Below are positions 6,437 through 10,429 of a DNA stretch of 10,429 nt, piece after piece. Made by a program: the position numbers and the translations under genes. Each line of letters begins with the position of its first letter. Positions within the stretch are counted from its first letter, which is position 1. The stretch lies in contig JAKBBE010000096.1 of the NCBI GenBank assembly GCA_021826035.1, positions 1 through 10,429 of the forward strand. The letters run 5' to 3'. The notes beneath the pieces are model-generated. The model saw only the letters and a program-made list of their open reading frames with translations, had not been told where the DNA came from and did not search any database. The stretch is from Pseudomonadota bacterium. GTDB lineage: Bacteria > Pseudomonadota > Gammaproteobacteria > Steroidobacterales > Steroidobacteraceae.

Positions 6437-7021
6437 TCAATCGGCGCCGAGCAGGTGACGCAATTTGGCGGCAATCACGCTCGGCGGAGCGCCCGTCTGC
6501 GCCAACAGGCGGGCGTGGCCCCGCGGGCCGAAGATGAACACTGCGCTGCTGTGGTCGACTTCGTAGGCGCCGCGCGCGTCGGGCTTCTCGTCGTGGTAGG
6601 ACACCCGGTAGCGCTTGATCATCCGCGTCAGTTGCGCGTGCGTACCGCGCAGGCCAACGAATTGCGGCCCGAAGTCATTCACGTAGCGCTTGAGGACCGA
6701 GAGTGTGTCGCGGCGCGGATCCACCGTCACGAACAATACGCGCACGCGCCTCGCCTCGCCGCCGAGCTGTGCGATCGCATCGGCGAGCGTCGAGAGCGTG
6801 ATGGGGCAGGCATCCGGGCAGTGCGTGTAGCCGAAGTACAGCAGCACGGCCTTGCCGCGGTAGTTCGCGGCGCTGACCGGCGCGCCGTTCTGGTTGCTCA
6901 TGTGAAACTGCAGCGGTACGACCAGACCGGCGACATTCGTCATGTGTTGCCCGAGCTGGCGCTGGACGCAGCCGCCGAGCAGCACGATCGCAAGCACGCC
7001 GGCCAGTGCGCGAACTCTCAT
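6437..7021 (-). CDS. sco: Sco1/SenC-family copper chaperone lipoprotein
   Basis: 194 residues. The signal peptide carries a lipobox L15-G-G-C18, so the protein is probably anchored to the outer face of the inner membrane. The thioredoxin-like domain has the copper site C68-P-D-A-C72 in GYTHCPDACP and the distal ligand H157 in VDHSSAVF; VDPRRDT (100-106) is also diagnostic. Sco proteins reduce and/or metallate the CuA centre of cytochrome c oxidase subunit II. The ATG at 7021 overlaps the stop of ctaG (ATGA), so the two are translationally coupled; a much longer open frame extends upstream but it is only antisense-type read-through of the ctaG region. No oxidase subunit genes are nearby, which suggests the oxidase is encoded elsewhere or just beyond the window. 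Confidence 0.95.
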   Translation of the reverse strand: MRVRALAGVLAIVLLGGCVQRQLGQHMTNVAGLVVPLQFHMSNQNGAPVSAANYRGKAVLLYFGYTHCPDACPITLSTLADAIAQLGGEARRVRVLFVTVDPRRDTLSVLKRYVNDFGPQFVGLRGTHAQLTRMIKRYRVSYHDEKPDARGAYEVDHSSAVFIFGPRGHARLLAQTGAPPSVIAAKLRHLLGAD

Positions 7022-7890
7022 GCCGTGGCGCCCGCCGAGGCGCTCGAGGTGTCCGGGACTCGAGGCGCGAGCATCATGCGCCGCTCCTCGGAGAGCACGC
7101 GGTAAATGACCACGATGCCACCGACTGCCGACATCATGGCCGCCGGGATCCAGGTGAGCAGGCCGCCGATCTGCTGATCGAGCATCGGGCTGATCGCCCA
7201 GGCGCGCCCGCACAGCGCGTAGATGCTGAAGAGCTGGTGGCTCGTCAATGCGATGTACGCGCCGAGGACAATCTGCGGCAGCGCGACCGCGGTGAGCACG
7301 ATGTAGCGCACCCCGTAGCGAAGCGCGCTCTCGCCCTGGGCCTCGCGCGGCGCGAGCATCAGCCACCAGAAGAGGATGCCGTCGATCAGCATGCTCCAGT
7401 TCATCAGCTCGTAGCGGCGAGTATCGATCATCGCGGTGAAGTGCACCGAGGGGATCAGCCAGAAGTAGATGAGGCCGACGAACAGGACCGGTGCGATCAG
7501 CGGGTGCTGCAGGCCGTGCCAGACTCGCCGCAGCGGCGTGCGTACCCAGGGCACATTGAGCAGGCGCCACAGCGGCGCGGGAATGCCGGCGCGCAGGATC
7601 GGCACCGGCGCGGAGAGGATCAGCAGCGTCGGCCCGATGTGATGCAGGATCAGGTGCTGCAGGCGGTGGATCCAGAACATGTGCTGCGCCAGAAAATCGA
7701 AGTACGTCTGCAGCACCGCGTAGTTCAGCGCAAGGCCGAGTCCGAACACGAGGGCTCGCCAGGGGCGCAGGCGCACGCGCCCTCGGCGCAGCACCACCCA
7801 GCCGCGCACGTAGAGCGCGAGGGTCAGCCCGAACACCACGCAGGCGGTCGGTGAGAATTGCCAGGGCAGCAGATAGGTGAGATATCGCAC
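7018..7890 (-). CDS. ctaG: Cytochrome c oxidase assembly protein, CtaG (caa3) family
   Basis: 290 residues, seven or so hydrophobic segments, inner membrane. The family hallmarks are a His-rich block FLAQHMFWIHRLQHLILHHI followed by GPTLLILSAPVPIL, then LAPREAQGESALRYGVRY, LPQIVLGAYIAL and ISPMLDQQIGGLLTWIP. This is the CtaG_Caa3 (Bacillus CtaG type) family and not the unrelated Cox11-type CtaG; the function is in CuA/oxidase assembly, with the conserved histidines plausible copper ligands. The start is the GTG at 7890, preceded by a GGGGGT stretch 4 bases upstream. It ends in a 4-base ATGA overlap with the Sco gene, making a compact copper-insertion operon. Confidence 0.93.
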   Translation of the reverse strand: MRYLTYLLPWQFSPTACVVFGLTLALYVRGWVVLRRGRVRLRPWRALVFGLGLALNYAVLQTYFDFLAQHMFWIHRLQHLILHHIGPTLLILSAPVPILRAGIPAPLWRLLNVPWVRTPLRRVWHGLQHPLIAPVLFVGLIYFWLIPSVHFTAMIDTRRYELMNWSMLIDGILFWWLMLAPREAQGESALRYGVRYIVLTAVALPQIVLGAYIALTSHQLFSIYALCGRAWAISPMLDQQIGGLLTWIPAAMMSAVGGIVVIYRVLSEERRMMLAPRVPDTSSASAGATA

Positions 7891-7972
7891 GGTACCCCCG
7901 CAGCGCTGCGCGCCGCACAGGCGGCACAGCTTCCTTTATGGTACCAGAGGCGGGGCGCAGAGAGGCACCTGG

Positions 7973-7998
7973 GCGCGCCGGCTCGAACCGGTGCGCGC
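7973..7998 (-). terminator. Hairpin downstream of the diguanylate cyclase gene
   Basis: GCGCGCCGG (7973-7981) pairs with CCGG-tg-CGCGC (7988-7998) around the loop CTCGAA, a 9-bp stem with a two-base bulge, starting 11 bases after the cyclase stop codon on the minus strand. No U-tract follows. A second small inverted repeat (GCTCAGC-g-GCTGAGC, 8008-8022) overlaps the stop codon itself. Confidence 0.45.
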
Positions 7999-8009
7999 TC
8001 TGGGGCGGC

Positions 8010-9080
8010 TCAGCGGCTGAGCAGCTCGTCGATCTCAGTGGCCTCGCTGCGCACCGGGTTCATCGGCATCAGCGTGGCGGTGACGCGGTTGCGTCCGGCG
8101 TGCTTGCTGCGGTAGAGCGCCGCATCGGCGATGCGCAGCATGTGATCGGCGGTCTTGCGCTCACCGAGCGGCACCTGTTGGAGGTTGCACATGCCGAAGC
8201 TCGCCGTCACTTCCACCTCGTTGCCCGAGGCCTGGAACGGCCGGTCGGCGACGCAGGCGCGCAACCGGCGGGCCGCATCGAGCGCCTGGTCGTAGTTCGT
8301 CTCCGGGAGAATGACCGCGAATTCCTCCCCGCCGAGGCGGGCGACCCAATCGACGCCGCGGCGCAGGCCCTCCTGCAGCCGCGCGCCGAATTGCCTGAGG
8401 ATCTCGTCGCCGCCGGCGTGGCCGAGCGTGTCGTTGACGTTCTTGAAGAAGTCGATGTCGCAGAGGATGAGCGACAGCGGTCGGCGGTAGCGTGCGGCCC
8501 GATCGATCTCGCGCGGGAAGTGTTTGCCGAAGAACCGCCGGCTCGCTACGCGCGTCAATTCATCGGTGGTCGAGAGTTCGCGGTTTTCGATCAGCGCGAT
8601 GCGCAGCACCTCTTCGAGCTCGGCGATGCGCCGCGCGGTGCCGAGCCGTGCCTTGAGCGCGGGTTCACCGGCATGGCGGGCCAGGCAGTCATCGGCACCG
8701 GCGAACAGTCCGGAGTCGATTTCTTCCAGCGCGTCGCTCGGGGCGACGTACAGGATGAACGGCTCGCGCGGCAGCTTCTGGGCCCGGATGCGTCGCACCA
8801 GCGGCAGGCTGTCGGTGATCACCACACTGCGGAACTGCTCGCGCAGCTGATCGAGCGTCTCGTGCTCCTCGCAGATCAGCACATCGAGCATCTCGCGGTG
8901 AATGCGCTGCTCCAAGTGCTTGCGGGTGTCCGGGGCGCGGATCGACAGCAGCGCGTGCGGCGGCGGCAGCACGCGCAGCATGACCGCAACGGTCGCCGTG
9001 GTGTCTTCTCGAGCTTCGGGTTCGTGTACCCGGCGCTCGAGCACCCGTTTTATGACCGTTGTGTGTCCGCCAGAAGACAT
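8010..9080 (-). CDS. Diguanylate cyclase (GGDEF) with a degenerate receiver-like N-terminus
   Basis: 356 residues. The C-terminal GGDEF domain (about 165-335) has the signature GGEEF at 250-254, metal-binding D208/D210 in LCDIDFFKNVND, and a complete inhibitory site RGVD (R241-D244) placed 5 residues before GGEEF, so it should make c-di-GMP from GTP and be product-inhibited. The N-terminal 150 residues resemble a shrunken response-regulator receiver: DVLICEE, VVITDS, FILYVAPSDALEE, then LFAGADDCLARHAGEPALKARL, the GADD...L..H block replacing the usual GADDY...KP. The usual Lys is absent, the second beta-alpha unit seems missing, and the acidic pocket is incomplete, so phosphorylation control is doubtful. 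The ATG at 9080 has GAGGT 5 bases upstream. It is divergent from the histidine-phosphatase-like gene. Confidence 0.94.
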   Translation of the reverse strand: MSSGGHTTVIKRVLERRVHEPEAREDTTATVAVMLRVLPPPHALLSIRAPDTRKHLEQRIHREMLDVLICEEHETLDQLREQFRSVVITDSLPLVRRIRAQKLPREPFILYVAPSDALEEIDSGLFAGADDCLARHAGEPALKARLGTARRIAELEEVLRIALIENRELSTTDELTRVASRRFFGKHFPREIDRAARYRRPLSLILCDIDFFKNVNDTLGHAGGDEILRQFGARLQEGLRRGVDWVARLGGEEFAVILPETNYDQALDAARRLRACVADRPFQASGNEVEVTASFGMCNLQQVPLGERKTADHMLRIADAALYRSKHAGRNRVTATLMPMNPVRSEATEIDELLSR

Positions 9081-9104
9081 CGAGACCTCGTGGGGTCGTT
9101 ATCC

Positions 9105-9196
9105 TTTGCCCGGCGGATGGTCCCGGAGCGGGTCGGTTTGGGCGCCGGCATCGCACACAGGCAATTGCCCCGGAATGTAAAGGTGACTTTGCCCGG
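9105..9196. repeat. Three TTGCCC(C)GG words in the cyclase/phosphatase divergent region
   Basis: TTTGCCCGG occurs at 9105-9113 and 9188-9196, and the near copy TTGCCCCGG at 9165-9173, all in the same orientation. The last copy lies in a perfect 10-base palindrome TGCCCGGGCA (9190-9199). Such clustering in a divergent promoter region could be operator sites, though GC-rich words recur by chance in this genome. Confidence 0.35.
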
Positions 9197-9200
9197 GCAG

Positions 9201-9216
9201 TGTGATGAACTTCACG
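9201..9216 (+). promoter_or_regulatory. CRP/Vfr/Clp-type binding site
   Basis: TGTGA-TGAACT-TCACG matches the CRP-family consensus TGTGA-N6-TCACA at 9 of 10 defined positions. It is centred 48.5 bases upstream of the ATG of the histidine-phosphatase-like gene (9257) and 128.5 bases from the cyclase ATG. If the rightward transcript starts close to the gene, this is a class-II-like activating position. In Xanthomonas the CRP homologue Clp is controlled by c-di-GMP, which would make a site beside a cyclase gene meaningful, but which regulator this organism has is unknown. Confidence 0.6.
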
Positions 9217-9256
9217 GACTCTCGATCGGGCTCTCGCCGGAAAGACAATACAGACG

Positions 9257-9826
9257 ATGCCTTCACACACCGCAGATCCAACCGCGCCGGCCATCACCCG
9301 CCGACGACGTCCGTTCCTGGCTCCGGTCTGGCTCAGTCTGCTCGCGGCGCTCGCCCTGGCCGGGGTCGTTCTGGCGCTGTGGGCCTCGGCCACCAATACC
9401 ATCGTCGTGGTGGTGCCGTCGGCCAACGGTGAACTCGGCTCGATCCCGAACGCACCGCTCTCGGCCGCCGGCGGTCAGCAGGCACAGGTGCTGGCGCAGC
9501 GCTTCGCCACCGCCTCGGGCCGGGACGGACTGAGCGCGATCTACGTCAGTCAGACCCGCCGTGCGCAGCAGACGGCCGAGCCGATCGCGCAGCTCCTGGG
9601 ACTGCATCCGGTGGTGCTCTCAAGCCGCGGCGGGGAGAGCATTGCCTCTGAGATCCTCGATCAGCAGACCGGCAAGAGCGTGCTGGTGGTGTGCGGACGT
9701 CAGTCGATCGCCGACCTGGTGCATGCCTTGAGCGGACATCACATCCCGCCCGCCGCCGAGCGGGACATGTACATCGTCACCATCCCGCGCTACGGTCCGG
9801 CGCGGGTGCTGCGCATGCATAACTGA
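9257..9826 (+). CDS. Membrane-anchored histidine-phosphatase-fold protein lacking catalytic histidines
   Basis: 189 residues: a short basic N-terminus (RRRR 15-18), one transmembrane helix at about 23-43, then a phosphoglycerate-mutase-like domain outside the membrane. Family blocks are recognisable: IVVVVPSANGELG where active enzymes have the RHG/RHAE motif, PLSAAGGQQAQVLAQRF, IYVSQTRRAQQTAEPIA (conserved Arg kept), and VLVVCGRQSIADLVHAL where active enzymes have VxGHSN. Both catalytic histidines and the first Arg are therefore missing, so phosphatase activity is not expected; a binding or scaffold role is possible. The N-terminal ATG has only a weak upstream purine stretch. It is divergent from the cyclase and ends one base from the peroxiredoxin stop codon (TGA-A-TCA). 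Family assignment is by block pattern and is moderately sure. Confidence 0.82.
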   Translation: MPSHTADPTAPAITRRRRPFLAPVWLSLLAALALAGVVLALWASATNTIVVVVPSANGELGSIPNAPLSAAGGQQAQVLAQRFATASGRDGLSAIYVSQTRRAQQTAEPIAQLLGLHPVVLSSRGGESIASEILDQQTGKSVLVVCGRQSIADLVHALSGHHIPPAAERDMYIVTIPRYGPARVLRMHN

Positions 9827-9827
9827 A

Positions 9828-10298
9828 TCAGCGCCGCTCGGGTGCAGGCGGCGCCTGTGCGGCCGCCTCGCGCACGAAGCGGGAGTGCACGCCGATCCGC
9901 AGGTCCGCTGCGACCACATTGACGATCTGGCCGGCGGGGCTGATGAGATAGGTCGCCCGGCGCACGCCGAGACCGAACGGGCCGCGCACGGCGTACATCC
10001 GGATCACGCACCGGTCCACGTCCGAGAGCAGGATGAAGGGCAGGTGGTATTTGTCGCGAAATGCACGGTGGCTCTCGGGGCTCTGTGGGCTGACGCCGGC
10101 GACCTGCAGCCCCGCGGATTCGATCTGCGGGTGCAGATCGCGGATCTGGCAGGCTTCGCGCGTGCACCCGGCCGTGAAGTCCGCCGGGTAGAAGTACAGC
10201 ACCAGCGGTCCGTGCTTCAGCAGCGCCTTCAGGGAGACGGATCTGCCGTCCGCATCGGGCAGGGTGAACTCGGGGGCGTGCGCGCCGATGGCCAGCAT
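9828..10298 (-). CDS. bcp: Peroxiredoxin, PrxQ/BCP type
   Basis: 156 residues, thiol peroxidase of the AhpC/TSA superfamily reducing H2O2 and organic hydroperoxides with thioredoxin as usual donor. The active site is YFYPADFTAGCTREAC: the P38-x3-T42-x2-C45 motif gives the peroxidatic Cys45, and Cys50 five residues on is the resolving Cys of the atypical 2-Cys BCP class. The later ...VRRATYLISPAG segment matches the family Arg. There is no export signal, so it is cytoplasmic. The ATG at 10298 has AGGAG (10306-10310) 7 bases upstream. The C-terminus (AAAQAPPAPERR) is a short low-complexity tail. It is convergent with the phosphatase-like gene with a single base between the stops, and divergent from the tRNA gene. 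Confidence 0.94.
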   Translation of the reverse strand: MLAIGAHAPEFTLPDADGRSVSLKALLKHGPLVLYFYPADFTAGCTREACQIRDLHPQIESAGLQVAGVSPQSPESHRAFRDKYHLPFILLSDVDRCVIRMYAVRGPFGLGVRRATYLISPAGQIVNVVAADLRIGVHSRFVREAAAQAPPAPERR

Positions 10299-10319
10299 GA
10301 TCCAGCTCCTAAAATGGCC

Positions 10320-10348
10320 TTGGCTTCCGCGCGCATCATAGCTAGAAT
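10320..10348 (+). promoter_or_regulatory. Sigma-70-type promoter of the tRNA-Ala gene
   Basis: -35 TTGGCT (10320-10325, 4 of 6), a 17-base spacer, and -10 TAGAAT (10343-10348, 5 of 6). The bases following, CGCCGCCC, form a GC-rich discriminator typical of stringently controlled stable-RNA promoters. The tRNA begins 14 bases after the -10, leaving a short 5' leader. Confidence 0.7.
10335..10340 (-). promoter_or_regulatory. Possible -10 of the peroxiredoxin gene
   Basis: On the minus strand TATGAT (5 of 6 to TATAAT) lies 36 bases upstream of the peroxiredoxin ATG, within the spacer of the divergent tRNA promoter. No -35 match is seen at 16-18 bases. If used, the two promoters overlap face to face. 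Confidence 0.3.
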
Positions 10349-10362
10349 CGCCGCCCTTGCGT

Positions 10363-10429
<67 letters not shown>

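Noticed and set aside
7022..7927. N-terminal extension of the Sco frame to a 496-residue protein
   Set aside because: The extra part lies out of frame over ctaG and is Arg/Ala/Pro-rich. The ATG at 7021 is followed directly by a lipoprotein signal.
7938..7946. Extended -10 (TGGTACCAT) for ctaG on the minus strand
   Set aside because: No -35 match at proper spacing and only 4 of 6 in the hexamer; too weak to list as a promoter.
7938..9533. 531-codon open frame on the plus strand
   Set aside because: It runs antisense across the diguanylate cyclase and out of frame into the phosphatase-like gene. Its composition (Arg/Ala/Gly/Glu/Gln/His-rich, no fold) is that of a GC-rich shadow frame.

Overview
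This looks like ordinary housekeeping chromosome from a GC-rich gammaproteobacterium. The evidence is a PBP1B-type bifunctional transpeptidase followed by an LpoP-like TPR lipoprotein, a CRP-type half-site pair, and the YcaD-type MFS family. A Xanthomonadales/Nevskiales-like or Pseudomonas-related lineage fits best, but this is inference and no rRNA is present. There is no mobile element, CRISPR array or phage gene. Coding density is high, and the longest gene-free stretches are about 220 and 175 bases.

Layout. 1-1028 (+): the C-terminal transpeptidase part of PBP1B, cut by the window edge. 1028-1612 (+): a TPR lipoprotein translationally coupled to it, probably the PBP1B activator. Four genes then lie on the minus strand or diverge: exonuclease III (1633-2433, -), a secreted DUF2147 protein (2530-3039, -), and, divergent from it, a small membrane isoprenylcysteine-methyltransferase-family protein (3261-3734, +). 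Next comes a minus-strand run: a [2Fe-2S] ferredoxin (3841-4110) 31 bases downstream of a corrinoid-binding protein (4142-4906), then a YcaD-like MFS transporter (4991-6304), then the cytochrome oxidase assembly pair Sco (6437-7021) and CtaG (7018-7890), whose ends overlap in ATGA, then a diguanylate cyclase with a degenerate receiver domain (8010-9080). Divergent from the cyclase is a membrane-anchored histidine-phosphatase-fold protein that has lost its catalytic histidines (9257-9826, +). It converges with a one-base gap on a PrxQ/BCP peroxiredoxin (9828-10298, -). The window ends inside a tRNA-Ala(CGC) gene (10363 onward, +) with a good sigma-70-type promoter.

How they fit together. Three two-gene units are clear: PBP1B plus activator (cell wall synthesis), CtaG plus Sco (copper delivery to cytochrome oxidase), and corrinoid protein plus ferredoxin (a possible methyl-transfer carrier with its electron donor; no methyltransferase is in view). 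The most interesting spot is the cyclase/pseudo-phosphatase divergent region at 9081-9256, which has a near-consensus CRP/Clp-type site and three copies of a TTGCCC(C)GG word. No complete undescribed system is visible. The best candidates for a second look are the corrinoid-ferredoxin pair and the catalytically dead phosphatase beside the c-di-GMP enzyme.
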